A stretch of DNA of 64,000 nucleotides from Neptuniibacter caesariensis. GTDB lineage: Bacteria > Pseudomonadota > Gammaproteobacteria > Pseudomonadales > Balneatricaceae. Each line of letters begins with the position of its first letter. Position 1 is the first letter of the stretch. Below, piece by piece: positions 43,089 to 53,296 of the stretch. The stretch lies in contig NZ_CH724125.1 of NCBI RefSeq assembly GCF_000153345.1, positions 1,218,607 to 1,282,606 on the forward strand, given 5' to 3'. Position numbers and translations under genes: made by a program. A model generated the notes under the pieces. The model was given only the letters and a program-made list of their open reading frames with translations, was not told the origin of the DNA and searched no databases.

Positions 43089-44258
43089 TCAACGATGAGC
43101 GAGGGCGTCCTGCGGATCGCAAAGCGCGATCCTTTCCTTCTCCTCTTCCAGAATCTCTTCCGGGAACTGAGACATAAAGCAGCAGCAGATGCCTTCGCCG
43201 ATCATAGTGCGTGGACCCAGCGGATGGCCGATATGCTTGTAGACGCCGTGGGAGTGACCATGCTCGTGAGAATGACCATGCTCATGACTATGAGAATGGC
43301 CGTGCGAGTGATCATGATGATGGTGATGCCCATGTGAATGATCGTGGCTATGATCATGGCTATGTGAGTGATCATGGCTGTGACCATGCTCAGCATCCGG
43401 ATTAAATTCCGCATGGTGGTGATGCACATCCACCTCACCGGCAGCCAGACGACGCTGGAACGATTCCATCAGGGTCTCGTTGTCTTTCAGGTTGCCATCC
43501 AGGATCTCGCGAACACGGATCTCAAAGGCATCGATTACTTTTTCGTGATCGTTCAGGTATGGGGTTTTGATAAACTCGATACCCGGGTTTTCACCGGCAA
43601 CTTTATCCACATAACCGAAGATACGTTTGATCAGACGGCCGGTAAACAGGAAGTACGGCGCTACCACAATCTTCTTGAAGCCCAGCTTCATCAGGCGCTC
43701 AAGGCCGACACCGACAGAGGGGTAAGTCACACCCGAGTAGACGATATCTGCCCAGCCAAAGCCCATGTTTTCATTCACAATACGGGTCAGCTTCGCCGCT
43801 TCGGCGTTGGCTTCAGTATCAGAGGTACCACGGCCTACCACCACCAACATAGTGTCATACAGGCTTTCAGGTGGGTTTTCCGGATCCAGCCCCATAGACT
43901 CATAGATACGCGCCTGGAAAGCTTCGATCATCGCCGGGTGCAGACCCAGCTCTTTGCCGTAATGAACCTCTACGCCATCATTCTTTTCAGCGTAGGTGGT
44001 CAGTACAGAAGGAATATCATTTTTGGCATGGGTTGCCGCAAACAGCATACCCGGCACAGCGTAGATATCTTCTACACCCTGCTCGATCAGGGAGTTAAGC
44101 CCCATATGAATATTCGGTGCAGAAAACTCTAAAAAACCATACTCAACCGGCATGTCCGGGAAGCGTTTTTTCAACCCTTCAGCAACACGACCAAACTCTC
44201 TTTCTGCATCTTTGTCACGACTACCGTGACCGCAAACCATAATACCTTTTTTAGGCAC
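43089..44258 (-). CDS. cbiX: Sirohydrochlorin cobaltochelatase CbiX (long form)
   Basis: This 389-residue class II chelatase inserts cobalt into sirohydrochlorin, the first step of the early-cobalt (anaerobic-type) cobalamin route. Two chelatase half-domains cover about 1-125 and 135-265, with the active-site His in CGHGSRD and FAATHAKND. A His/Asp/Ser-rich tract of roughly 65 residues follows (about 278-345), probably a cobalt or nickel store. The tail has ICCCF (near residue 357), like the Cys-rich iron-sulfur site of other long CbiX proteins. It is the last gene of the operon. A REP doublet separates it from cobD. Confidence 0.92.
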   Translation of the reverse strand: MPKKGIMVCGHGSRDKDAEREFGRVAEGLKKRFPDMPVEYGFLEFSAPNIHMGLNSLIEQGVEDIYAVPGMLFAATHAKNDIPSVLTTYAEKNDGVEVHYGKELGLHPAMIEAFQARIYESMGLDPENPPESLYDTMLVVVGRGTSDTEANAEAAKLTRIVNENMGFGWADIVYSGVTYPSVGVGLERLMKLGFKKIVVAPYFLFTGRLIKRIFGYVDKVAGENPGIEFIKTPYLNDHEKVIDAFEIRVREILDGNLKDNETLMESFQRRLAAGEVDVHHHHAEFNPDAEHGHSHDHSHSHDHSHDHSHGHHHHHDHSHGHSHSHEHGHSHEHGHSHGVYKHIGHPLGPRTMIGEGICCCFMSQFPEEILEEEKERIALCDPQDALAHR

Positions 44259-44295
44259 TGGGCTTTCTCCAACTCAACATACAAACATTGTTATT

Positions 44296-44348
44296 GTAGG
44301 AGGCCACCCCGTGGCCGATTAATCGCCCTGAGGGCAGGCCTCCTACAT
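44296..44348. repeat. REP-like doublet with GTAGGAG heads
   Basis: TGTAGGAGGCC (44296-44306) and GGCCTCCTACA (44338-44348) are exact inverses. Between them are two stems, GGCCAC-CCC-GTGGCC and GCCCT-GAG-GGC. This is the layout of paired extragenic palindromes. Confidence 0.75.
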
Positions 44349-44420
44349 AGATTCATCTTTAATGAACTACATTACGATATTTTATGGGGTCTTTCGTACG
44401 AATAAGACCCCATTGATAGA

Positions 44421-45551
44421 TCATTCCAGTGTAAGTAATAACTCACTTATAACCATCTCTAATTTCTTACACTGGTTTTCTTCTGTCGCATCAATCAAAC
44501 CACTTCTTAGCAGGCAGATCGATGCTGACTGTTCAGTACTGATCCCTTGTACTGAACGACCCAATTCCTCACCGCGAACCAGCCGTATTAACACGCCCCG
44601 CTCGGCCAGGAACTGATAAATTTTTTCTGCGATTTCACTCTCTAATCGCGCACTCAGAAATAAGCCGCGGGAGCATAACAATTCAGCCCCTACCCGATCA
44701 AACAACGGCTGCCACAATGCTTGAGTTACTTCGGCATTGGCGGCTATCTGCTGACGAGCCTGTTGCTGCCAGCACTGGTTATTCAACGCATCAATGGCGA
44801 CCGCCTGAGCCGGACCATTTACTGCCCATGCGCCCAACTCGGTTTTTAGCCGGTTCAGCAATCGTGGCTCGGCAAAGACAAAACCGAGCCGAATACCTGC
44901 CAGACCAAAAAACTTACCAAATGATCTGAGGACGATCAGATTCCCGAGCTGTTGAAACCGATCATAGTCATTGAGCAAACTTTGTTCAGGGCACAGATCA
45001 ATAAAGGCTTCATCAACGATCAGATAACTCCCCTCGGTCATCTGCTCTGCCCAGCTAAAGACCTGCTCAGGAGAGAATTGCAGCCCGGTTGGGTTATTCG
45101 GATTGATCAGCAACAGGTGGCAGGGCTCGGCCTTAGCCAGCTGTTGATTAATCTGCGCAACGGCCTGCTGGTGATCATTCGCGCAGTAGAACTTAAGCGC
45201 AGCTCCCGCTTGTTGCCAGCTGTATCGGTGCTCCTGATAACCACAATCAGGTAGCAGCACGGGATAGGTTATCTGTTCACCCACTAAGCGTTCAGATGAC
45301 AATTTGGGCAACAATTCAATCGCTTGCTGGGTGCCATTGCACGCCAGGCCTTCGCCACCATAATAATTGGCGACTGCATCACTAAAAGCCTGGGACTGAT
45401 AAGGTAAACGCTGAAACAGGGCCGCATCGATCTGTGGTACCGGATAGGCAGCCGGATTGATCCCTGTGGATAGATCTAACCAATCCTCAACGGGTATGCC
45501 GTACCTTTGCGCGGCACTCACCAGATCGCCACCGTGGATCAGATTGCTCAT
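44421..45551 (-). CDS. cobD: L-threonine-O-3-phosphate decarboxylase
   Basis: This 376-residue PLP enzyme (CobD in Salmonella, CobC in Pseudomonas naming) makes aminopropanol phosphate for the cobalamin side arm. It starts IHGGDL and has NPNNPTGLQ, VDEAFIDL, and the PLP-Lys in RSFGKFFGLAGIRLG. The start is the ATG at 45551, overlapping the cbiB stop as ATGA. An upstream frame would add 21 residues of cbiB sequence. It sits between cbiB and cbiX and works with CbiB. Confidence 0.93.
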   Translation of the reverse strand: MSNLIHGGDLVSAAQRYGIPVEDWLDLSTGINPAAYPVPQIDAALFQRLPYQSQAFSDAVANYYGGEGLACNGTQQAIELLPKLSSERLVGEQITYPVLLPDCGYQEHRYSWQQAGAALKFYCANDHQQAVAQINQQLAKAEPCHLLLINPNNPTGLQFSPEQVFSWAEQMTEGSYLIVDEAFIDLCPEQSLLNDYDRFQQLGNLIVLRSFGKFFGLAGIRLGFVFAEPRLLNRLKTELGAWAVNGPAQAVAIDALNNQCWQQQARQQIAANAEVTQALWQPLFDRVGAELLCSRGLFLSARLESEIAEKIYQFLAERGVLIRLVRGEELGRSVQGISTEQSASICLLRSGLIDATEENQCKKLEMVISELLLTLE

Positions 45552-46507
45552 GCGGCTGCTCCCGAGGTAATCGCTACACTCAGCGCAATCAGGATATACA
45601 GCCCGACTCCCCACATCACGAGCACCCGGTTCACCAATGCACAGGCCTCTTCAATACTTTTCGCCGAGGGCTGATCGCCGCTCTCAGGGCCCAATTGCGG
45701 ACGCTCCTGAAGCTGACCATGATAGATCGCCGCACCACCCAGTGAGACATTGATCGCCCCCGCCCCAGCGGCCATTACCGGCCCCGCATTCGGGCTTTTC
45801 CAGGTGGGTGCCTGCTGCTTCCAGCTCTCTATGGCGATGCGGGTTTTGCCCACCAGCGCATAACTCAGTGCCGTAAGACGCGCCGGGATAAAGTTGAGCA
45901 GATCATCAATGCGGGCAGCGCACCAGCCAAAATGCAGGAAGCGCTCGTTCTTATAGCCCCACATCGCATCCAGGGTATTGCTCAGGCGATACAGCACCAC
46001 GCCGGGAATACCCAAAACACAGAACCAGAAGATCGCCGCAAAGATCGCATCGGCACCGTTCTCTAATACGGATTCTGTAGCCGCAGACGCCACCGCTTGC
46101 TCATCCAATTCAGAGGTATCGCGGCTAACGATCATCCCCACTGCAGTGCGGGCGCTGTCCAGATCCCCTGCATTCAATGGCTTTGCAATCGCGAGTGCAT
46201 GGCTCAACAGGCTCTGCCAGCCAATTGCCAGATAGAGTACAACCCCACCCACCAGCGCCAATAGAACCGGGGAATCTGATAACAGCAGGTCGATAATCAA
46301 CGCGACAAGAGTTAACGGTATAACTGCTAATGACCAAGCCAGCATACCGGATCGCTTCTGACTCTCTTTAGGCGCATTCGCCTGATTTAATTTTTTCTCA
46401 ATCGCAATCGCCAGGTTGCCGAACCCCACCAGCGGATGGAAATGTTTCGGTTCCTTAAGGAAGTAATCCAGCAGCAAAGCCAGCAGTAGGCTCAAAGCAA
46501 TACTCAT
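45548..46507 (-). CDS. cbiB: Adenosylcobinamide-phosphate synthase CbiB
   Basis: This 319-residue inner-membrane protein has several transmembrane helices, starting with [14 protein letters not shown], and the family blocks [15 protein letters not shown] and [12 protein letters not shown]-like [12 protein letters not shown]. It joins aminopropanol phosphate to adenosylcobyric acid. The start overlaps the cobQ stop by four bases and the stop overlaps cobD, so translation is coupled on both sides. Confidence 0.94.
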   Translation of the reverse strand: MSIALSLLLALLLDYFLKEPKHFHPLVGFGNLAIAIEKKLNQANAPKESQKRSGMLAWSLAVIPLTLVALIIDLLLSDSPVLLALVGGVVLYLAIGWQSLLSHALAIAKPLNAGDLDSARTAVGMIVSRDTSELDEQAVASAATESVLENGADAIFAAIFWFCVLGIPGVVLYRLSNTLDAMWGYKNERFLHFGWCAARIDDLLNFIPARLTALSYALVGKTRIAIESWKQQAPTWKSPNAGPVMAAGAGAINVSLGGAAIYHGQLQERPQLGPESGDQPSAKSIEEACALVNRVLVMWGVGLYILIALSVAITSGAAA

Positions 46508-48021
46508 GCTTTTTCACCACCCTGTTCACTACCTCGTCCCCTACCCAAGCTAAGCAAGGTCAGGATACTCTCCAGTGGCATCACCGCTTCAACTTCATCG
46601 GCGAGGCGATTGATCTGGGCTTCGCGAAAGGCAGGGTAATCAAAGCTCTGTTGCTGATTGAGCCCGGCCCAGTTCAACCACTCGGTTAGCAATTCCGGTT
46701 GATCAAACACACCATGCAGATAGGTGCCCATTACCTGATCGCCAGGATCACGCACACCATCCGTATGCGTGCTCCCTTCAACCTGTAACTCAAACAGGGG
46801 ATTATTCAACGCCTCACCGTTACTGATACCAGCATGGATCTCGTAACCGGTCACCGGGGTATCGCTACCACAGAGTACACCTTGAACATTGCGCAGCATC
46901 TTATCGCCGGTCAGCGTGGTTTCCATCGGCAGAATACCTAAAGCGGCACTGGAGCCTGCCGTTGACTCGATCTGCTCCGGGTCATGAATCCATTCGCCCA
47001 GCATCTGATAGCCGCCGCAGATACCGATCAGCTTGCCGCCAAAGCGAAGGTGACGCTGAATAATTTTGTCCCAGCCATTCTCTTGCAGCCAGTTCAGATC
47101 ACCACGGACATTTTTACTACCGGGCAGCACAATCAGGTCCGCCCCGCTGAACTGCTGAGGATCACGCAAGAACTCACAATCCACCTGCGGGTGCATACGT
47201 AACACATCAAAATCCGTATGGTTGCTGGCCCGTGGATACAGTGGCACCACCACTTTCAGTTGTTGCTCGCCGTTACTCTTCTGCTGCTGGTTCACCGCAT
47301 CTTCCGCTTCGATATGCAGATTGGTGACATAAGGGATCACACAAAGGACCGGTACGCCGGTTTTCTCTTCCAGCCAGTCCAGCCCCGGTTCCAACAGGCT
47401 GACATCACCTCGGAAGCGATTGATCACGAAACCCTTAACGCGGGCTTTTTCTGAATCAGAGAGTAGTTCATAGGTACCCAGCAGGTGTGCAAACACACCA
47501 CCACGGTCGATATCCGCCACAATAATCACCGGGCAGTCGATCGCCTCCGCAAAACCCATATTAGCGATATCATGCTCGCGCAGGTTGATCTCCGCCGGGC
47601 TCCCCGCCCCTTCGACAATCACTGCGCTGTATTTCTGCTGTAACTGGCCGTGGCTCTTCACCACTTCCGTCAGTAGCTGCGGCTTAAAGTTGTGATACTC
47701 GGTCGCCTTCATATTGCCGATGGCTTTACCGTTAAGAATCACCTGCGCGCCAATATCGCTGTTGGGTTTGAGCAGTACCGGGTTCATCTCTACCGATGCC
47801 GGTAGGTAACAGGCTTCGGCCTGCACCGCCTGGGCACGACCAATCTCGCCACCTTCCGTGGTTACGGCGCTGTTCAGGGCCATATTCTGCGGTTTGAACG
47901 GGGCTACCGAGATGCCATGACGAGCAAGAATACGGCACAGAGCAGTGACCACAATGCTTTTACCGGCGTCGGAGGTAGTGCCCTGGACCATTAGGGTATT
48001 TGGCGATTGAAAATGACTCAT
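46504..48021 (-). CDS. cobQ: Cobyric acid synthase CobQ/CbiP
   Basis: This 505-residue glutamine-dependent amidotransferase amidates four carboxylates of adenosylcobyrinic acid a,c-diamide. The synthetase domain has P-loop GTTSDAGKS near residue 14. The C-terminal glutaminase domain has the nucleophile in [10 protein letters not shown] and the late His-x-Glu region ([11 protein letters not shown]). Length is normal. It is separated from cobN by 270 bp of REP-like repeats, the largest gap in the operon. Confidence 0.95.
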   Translation of the reverse strand: MSHFQSPNTLMVQGTTSDAGKSIVVTALCRILARHGISVAPFKPQNMALNSAVTTEGGEIGRAQAVQAEACYLPASVEMNPVLLKPNSDIGAQVILNGKAIGNMKATEYHNFKPQLLTEVVKSHGQLQQKYSAVIVEGAGSPAEINLREHDIANMGFAEAIDCPVIIVADIDRGGVFAHLLGTYELLSDSEKARVKGFVINRFRGDVSLLEPGLDWLEEKTGVPVLCVIPYVTNLHIEAEDAVNQQQKSNGEQQLKVVVPLYPRASNHTDFDVLRMHPQVDCEFLRDPQQFSGADLIVLPGSKNVRGDLNWLQENGWDKIIQRHLRFGGKLIGICGGYQMLGEWIHDPEQIESTAGSSAALGILPMETTLTGDKMLRNVQGVLCGSDTPVTGYEIHAGISNGEALNNPLFELQVEGSTHTDGVRDPGDQVMGTYLHGVFDQPELLTEWLNWAGLNQQQSFDYPAFREAQINRLADEVEAVMPLESILTLLSLGRGRGSEQGGEKA

Positions 48022-48040
48022 CTATCTCTCAATAATTTTC

Positions 48041-48280
48041 GGGGCAAGATGCCCCCTACAAACCGTTTATGTGTTTCTAAATCGAGACGGGGGCGTCTCT
48101 CCTACACGTCACTCGTCTCTATCTTTCGAGGCTAGAAGCCTCTCCTACATACCGTTCTTTGTTTCTTAATCGAGACGGGGGCGTCTCTCCTACGGGCCAC
48201 TCGTCTCTATCTTTCGAGGCTGGAAGCCTCTCCTACCAACCGTTCTTTGTTTCTTAATCGAGACGGGGGCGTCTCTTCTC
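48041..48280. repeat. REP cluster with 88-bp tandem repeat
   Basis: Six short hairpins end in CTCCTAC or a close variant: 48041-48060, 48084-48106, 48128-48149, 48172-48193, 48216-48236 and 48260-48276. The unit containing GAGACG-GGGG-CGTCTC and GAGGCT-AGA-AGCCTC repeats with an exact 88-bp period (48081, 48169, 48257), about two and a half copies. The minus-strand form is TGTAGGAG plus hairpin. It fills the cobN-cobQ gap and could stabilise or attenuate the transcript. Confidence 0.85.
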
Positions 48281-48291
48281 TCTACCTTGTA

Positions 48292-51200
48292 CTACAGGAT
48301 GCTTTCTTGTTTTTCGTCCAGCTCTAGCAGCAGATCCTGTAGCCGCTCCGAATATTCCCCCGGTTCCTGCCAGAGGCCACGCTGGGTGGCTTCCAGAAGG
48401 CGCTCAGCCATCTCTTCCAGTGCATGGGAGTTATGCTGTTCAAGGAACTCGCGGTTCTGTTGATCAAACACCAGGGCATCGCTGACTTTCTCATACTGGT
48501 AGTCGGCGATCAGGTTGGTGGTGGCATCATAGGCGAACAGGTAATCAACACTGGCGGTCATCTCGAATGCGCCTTTATAACCGTGCTCCTGCATCGCATT
48601 GATCCATTTCGGATTCAGCAGGCGGGAGCGAATCACCCGGTTCAGCTCCTCTTTCAGGGTGCGGATCTTCGGTTTTTGCGGGTTGGAGTGATCACTGTGG
48701 TACACCTGCGGCGCTTCACCACGGAACACTTCAACCGCGTTACTCATGCCACCCTGGAACTGGTAATAGTCATCGGAATCGAGCAGATCGTGTTCACGGT
48801 TGTCCTGGTTCTGCACGACCGCCTCTAGCTGCGATAGCTGGTGCTGGAATGCCTTTGGCGCAGCGACGCCATCACCCTTCTGGTTGCCGTAGGCATAACC
48901 ACCCCAGTTCAGGTAGGCCTCGGCCAGATCGCTCTTTTGTTCCCAGCAGCGCTCATCGATCAGCCCTTGTAATCCGGCTCCGTAGGCACCCGGTTTACTA
49001 CCAAACACCCGGTAACTGGCCTGGCGCTGGGCTTCCTCTGCTGGCATGCCCTCAGCCAGAAGTTCCTGCTCCCGCTTGTGAATATTCTGGGCAATGGTAT
49101 TGCTGTCACCCGGCTCTTCCAAGGCCGCGATCGCTTGTACCGCTGCATCGTATAGCTTCATCACATTCGGAAACGCATCACGGAAGAAGCCCGATACGCG
49201 CAAGGTAACATCCACGCGTGGGCGACCTAGCAGCTGGGAGCTCAGTACCTCAAAATCAACCACACGGTTTGAACCTGGCGCCCATATAGGACGAACACCC
49301 ATCAGAGCAAACGCCTGAGCGATATCATCACCACCGGTACGCATCGTGGCAGTCCCCCAGACCGATAAACCCAAGGTGCGTGGATAATCACCATGTTCCT
49401 GCAGGTGCCGCTCGATCAGCGCCTGGGCTGACCGTTCACCTATCGCCCAGGCCGCTGGGGATGGGATAGATCGGTTATCCACTGAGTAAAAGTTTCGTCC
49501 GGTCGGCAAAGTATCCAGTCGGCCTCGGGTCGGCGCACCGCTAGGCCCTGGATTGACAAATTCGCCACCCAGACCGGCAATAAGCGAGTCGATCTCCAGC
49601 TCGGCACTTTGCAATAAAGCCTTGTGGATAGTCGCCCGCGCATAAGCCAGCTGCTTTGCTGTTCTGGGTAGATCGCTTAAGTTTTCTAGCGAGTTATCTG
49701 CCAAGACATAGTCTGTTACTAACTGAGCCGCGAGCAGCTCTAAACGCTCGCGGGTATCCGCTTCGCTGCGCCAGTCATCTTCAGTAAGGTCAGACAACCG
49801 AGACGGCTTTTCACCGTTCCAGTGTTTACTGCCGGCTTCCAGTGGCTCAAATAGCTCTCCGTCTGGGTCAGAACTAACTCGCAAGTTCAGATCCTGCACC
49901 AGGTTATGCAGAATACCCTGGCTGTCGGGGTCATCCCCCCTCGGCAGACGCAAAAGGGCGACCAGTGTATCTGCCAGCTTTTCAGTTTCGGGGAGTTCAC
50001 CCAAACGATGCAGACCATGGCGGATCTGTGCTTCTTTGATATCGCAGAGGTAGGCATCCAGCTCGTTCAGCACCGCATCTTCGTCATCGGAGGTTTGGCC
50101 CAGCTCTTCTAGCAGATGGGTTGATCTGACCTGTTTAAGGATCTCATCACGCAGCCATTGCTGACGCTTATCATCCATCCCCATCGCCTGGTAATACTCA
50201 TCCACCAGCCCTTCCAGCACCGCCATCTCACCGTAGGTTTCAGCACGGGTCATCGGTGGCATCAGGTGATCGATAATCACCGCCTGGGTACGGCGTTTGG
50301 CCTGGGCACCTTCGCCCGGGTCATTAACGATAAAAGGATAGAAATGCGGCATAGGACCGAGTGCAATATCAGGCCAGCACTCTTCAGAAAGCGCACTGCC
50401 TTTGCCCGGCAACCATTCCAGGTTACCGTGCTTACCCACGTGCATAACCGCATCCACCTGATAGCATTCGCGCAACCAAAAGTAGAACGCCAGATAGTTA
50501 TGCGGCGGGATCAGATCAGGGTCATGATAGTTAGCCACCAGATCGATATTAAAACCGCGGGCGGGCTGAATACCGACAAAGGTTTCACCCAAACGAATAC
50601 CGGATAGCATCAAGCGGCCATCGCGGTATTTGATATCCTGCTCGGGCCCACCCCACTGGTTAATGACCGCTTGCTGGCAGGCCTCAGGTAGCTGTAGAAA
50701 ACAGCGCTGGTAGTCTTCCAGCGACATACTCTGCCAACAAGGGAGATTATGCAGGGTATTCGGATTGTTAGTAACTGCGCCTAAAAGCTCCTGGATCAGG
50801 GCATCGCCATTTTCCGGGATCTCCTCTAGTGGATAACCTTCAGCTTGTAGCGCACGTAAGATATTCACAGCAGAGGCCGGGGTATCTAAGCCTACTCCAT
50901 TACCGATACGGCCATCTTTAGTTGGGTAGTTCGCCAGTATCAGCGCTATACGTTTTTCCCTATTCGGCTTATCCGCCAGTTGTGCAAACCTTAAAGCCAG
51001 CCTTGCGACAAAGCCCGCCCGCTCCTGGTGAAGCTGATAACGCACCACCGATAACTGGCTGCGATCATCAAAGTGATCTTCGGTCTTAAAGCTCAGCGCA
51101 CGGGTATGCACCCTGCCATCCATCTCTGGAAGCACCACCTGCATTGCAATATCGCGGCTCCGCAGCCCCTGAGCATGGGTTTGCCAGTCTTCTTCGGTAC

Positions 51201-52173
51201 TGCTGGAAAGCACCAGTTGCAATACCGGCACCTTACGCACAAAGGGTGAGTAAAACTCGCTTGGCTGGGAACACAGATCCGGGCTGGCAACCGTATTGGA
51301 GGCAAAACCGGTGCTGTTGATAATCAGGCTGGCACCACTCTGTTCCAGTAGTGCATTCACCAGCGCCAGCGACTCTGCATCTTTAAGTGAGGCAATCGCG
51401 ATCGGCAAGGGTGGTAAACCATGGTTTTCCAGCTGTTCGATCAGTTGATCGAACATCCGGGTATTACCACTTTGCAGATGGCTACGGTAGAACAACAGCA
51501 GCGCTACTGGCTTATCAGTAAGGTTCTGCCTTTGTTGCCACTCGGCAAAGGTCGCTGCTTGTATGCCGCTCGGCGTTTGTCCTGCTCTGCTCGTTGGCAG
51601 ATAGATCATGCACTTAGGTAGCGGCCTTGGCTCATGCCAGAGACGTGCTTGTTGCAGATATTGATCCGTCAGGCAGTTCAGCAGTTGCAGACTGTTATCG
51701 ACACCCCCTTCACGCAGGTAGCGCCAGATCCGCATCGCTTCGCTATCCGTTACCGAACTTGCAGCGAACAGTTCAGGATCGGGTGTATCATCACCGGGAA
51801 CAATGATCAGCGTCCGCTGACTATCAGCAGCTGCCCAAGCTTGCAGCCGTTCAAAACCATACTGCCAGTAACTGGCACCACCCAAGAGCGACAGGACCAC
51901 CACTTTGGATTGCTCCAGCACTTTATGCTCATACAGATCATAGGCGGCGGGTTTTAGCAGCTGCATCCAGTTGGCAAGACGTACCGATGGTTGCTCTTCA
52001 CCCGCCCCATTACCTTCAATCTGCTCATCGGCAAAAAGGCTTACAGCATCGGATAGCGCGGCAAGCGAGCTATCGGCTGCAGAAAGGATAATCATATCGG
52101 CCGGTGTCTGGTTCAGATCGATGATGCCTTCATCATCGACAAACCCACCCGGTTGAGCTGCTAATAAGTGCAT
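48292..52173 (-). CDS. cobN: Cobaltochelatase large subunit CobN
   Basis: This 1293-residue protein belongs to the CobN/magnesium chelatase H family. It binds the corrin ligand during late cobalt insertion (hydrogenobyrinic a,c-diamide). Recognisable blocks include PARGFNIDLVANYHDPDLIPPH, HVGKHGNLEWLPGKG, and EHGYKGAFEMTASVDYLF near the C-terminus. Length matches CobN. It needs AAA/VWA partners: the ChlID-like subunit at the right edge could serve, since CobS/CobT are not seen. The gene lies 38 bp downstream of cobW. Confidence 0.95.
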   Translation of the reverse strand: MHLLAAQPGGFVDDEGIIDLNQTPADMIILSAADSSLAALSDAVSLFADEQIEGNGAGEEQPSVRLANWMQLLKPAAYDLYEHKVLEQSKVVVLSLLGGASYWQYGFERLQAWAAADSQRTLIIVPGDDTPDPELFAASSVTDSEAMRIWRYLREGGVDNSLQLLNCLTDQYLQQARLWHEPRPLPKCMIYLPTSRAGQTPSGIQAATFAEWQQRQNLTDKPVALLLFYRSHLQSGNTRMFDQLIEQLENHGLPPLPIAIASLKDAESLALVNALLEQSGASLIINSTGFASNTVASPDLCSQPSEFYSPFVRKVPVLQLVLSSSTEEDWQTHAQGLRSRDIAMQVVLPEMDGRVHTRALSFKTEDHFDDRSQLSVVRYQLHQERAGFVARLALRFAQLADKPNREKRIALILANYPTKDGRIGNGVGLDTPASAVNILRALQAEGYPLEEIPENGDALIQELLGAVTNNPNTLHNLPCWQSMSLEDYQRCFLQLPEACQQAVINQWGGPEQDIKYRDGRLMLSGIRLGETFVGIQPARGFNIDLVANYHDPDLIPPHNYLAFYFWLRECYQVDAVMHVGKHGNLEWLPGKGSALSEECWPDIALGPMPHFYPFIVNDPGEGAQAKRRTQAVIIDHLMPPMTRAETYGEMAVLEGLVDEYYQAMGMDDKRQQWLRDEILKQVRSTHLLEELGQTSDDEDAVLNELDAYLCDIKEAQIRHGLHRLGELPETEKLADTLVALLRLPRGDDPDSQGILHNLVQDLNLRVSSDPDGELFEPLEAGSKHWNGEKPSRLSDLTEDDWRSEADTRERLELLAAQLVTDYVLADNSLENLSDLPRTAKQLAYARATIHKALLQSAELEIDSLIAGLGGEFVNPGPSGAPTRGRLDTLPTGRNFYSVDNRSIPSPAAWAIGERSAQALIERHLQEHGDYPRTLGLSVWGTATMRTGGDDIAQAFALMGVRPIWAPGSNRVVDFEVLSSQLLGRPRVDVTLRVSGFFRDAFPNVMKLYDAAVQAIAALEEPGDSNTIAQNIHKREQELLAEGMPAEEAQRQASYRVFGSKPGAYGAGLQGLIDERCWEQKSDLAEAYLNWGGYAYGNQKGDGVAAPKAFQHQLSQLEAVVQNQDNREHDLLDSDDYYQFQGGMSNAVEVFRGEAPQVYHSDHSNPQKPKIRTLKEELNRVIRSRLLNPKWINAMQEHGYKGAFEMTASVDYLFAYDATTNLIADYQYEKVSDALVFDQQNREFLEQHNSHALEEMAERLLEATQRGLWQEPGEYSERLQDLLLELDEKQESIL

Positions 52174-52211
52174 AAAATCAGTCGTTAGTTGCTAGAAGCG
52201 AGCCGCTAGCA

Positions 52212-53291
52212 TTAAGCCAAAGCTTCTTCTAAAGCGGCTTTGATGGTTGCTTCTTCGATGCCTTTACCGATAAACACCAACTGGGTTTTCGGCTCATCGT
52301 TACCCCATGGGCGATCAAAATAAACATCCAGACGCTTACCTACCGCCTGCATTACCTGACGCATCGGTTTACCCGGCAGTGCAGCAAAGCCTTTAGCACG
52401 GTAGATGTTGTAGTCGCTAAGCAGGCCTTTAAGAATGCCCTGCAGTTTTTCACTGTCGACTTCACCGATGGAGATCACAAAAGAGTCAAAGTGATCGTGC
52501 GCATGGTCATGATCATGGCCGTGATCGTGGTGATGATCGTGATGGTTATGCACCGCTTCGATACGCTCTTCGGTCGCGCAGTCCAAACCCATCAGCATCT
52601 CAAGATCCGCTTCACCGTTGCTGATATAAGAGGTCTTAACTTCAGCAGGTACTTTGGCATTAACGATCGCTTCAACCTGATCACGCTGTGCTTCAGCTAA
52701 CAAATCATTTTTGCTGACAACCACCAGATCCGCTGCACTGAGCTGGTCTTCCAGTAGCTCCTGCAGGCTTGGGTCGTGATCAAGGCTCTCATCCGCCAGA
52801 CGCTGCGCCTGAACCTGCTCCTCATCGTGGGCAAAACGACCTGCGGCAACGGCAGGGCCATCAATCACCGTGATCACTGCATCGACGGTGCAATATTCTT
52901 TAATACCCGGCCAGTTGAAGGCTTGTACCAGCGGTTTTGGCAGTGCCAGCCCGCTGGTTTCAATCAGGATGTGGTCAATATCATCGCGGCGCTCAACCAA
53001 CTGCTGCATCACAGGTAGAAACTCTTCTTCTACCGTACAGCAGATACAACCGTTGGCCAGTTCATAGAAGCCCTGCTCGCCCTGAGAACCGCCTTCCGCG
53101 GCGGACTCATCATCACAGTCGAGTGGACAGCTACGCAGCAGATCAGAGTCGATATCCAGCTCACCAAACTCGTTAACGATCACGGCAATTCGTTTACCTG
53201 CCGCCTGTTTCAGTACGCTGGAAAGCAGAGTTGTTTTTCCGCTACCCAGAAAACCCGTTACTACCGTGGTTGGAATCTTATTCAGCTGCAT
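52212..53291 (-). CDS. cobW: CobW GTPase, metal chaperone
   Basis: This 359-residue COG0523 GTPase has Walker A GFLGSGKTTLL at residues 14-24, the metal-binding GCICCTVEEEF motif, Walker B IDHILIETSGLALP, and NKND-type SKNDLL. A His/Asp-rich stretch (about 244-265, HHHDHGHDHDHAHDH) lies before the C-terminal CobW domain. It probably delivers cobalt to the adjacent CobN. It lies between cobM (5 bp) and cobN (38 bp). Confidence 0.94.
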   Translation of the reverse strand: MQLNKIPTTVVTGFLGSGKTTLLSSVLKQAAGKRIAVIVNEFGELDIDSDLLRSCPLDCDDESAAEGGSQGEQGFYELANGCICCTVEEEFLPVMQQLVERRDDIDHILIETSGLALPKPLVQAFNWPGIKEYCTVDAVITVIDGPAVAAGRFAHDEEQVQAQRLADESLDHDPSLQELLEDQLSAADLVVVSKNDLLAEAQRDQVEAIVNAKVPAEVKTSYISNGEADLEMLMGLDCATEERIEAVHNHHDHHHDHGHDHDHAHDHFDSFVISIGEVDSEKLQGILKGLLSDYNIYRAKGFAALPGKPMRQVMQAVGKRLDVYFDRPWGNDEPKTQLVFIGKGIEEATIKAALEEALA

Positions 53292-53296
53292 GATCG

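Noticed and set aside
43368-44132. 254-residue ORF opposite cbiX
   Set aside because: Antisense shadow of the chelatase gene, without a coherent fold.
48041-48280. CRISPR-like repeats
   Set aside because: Repeats are palindromic hairpins in an 88-bp tandem with matching spacers, and no cas genes are near; REP cluster fits better.
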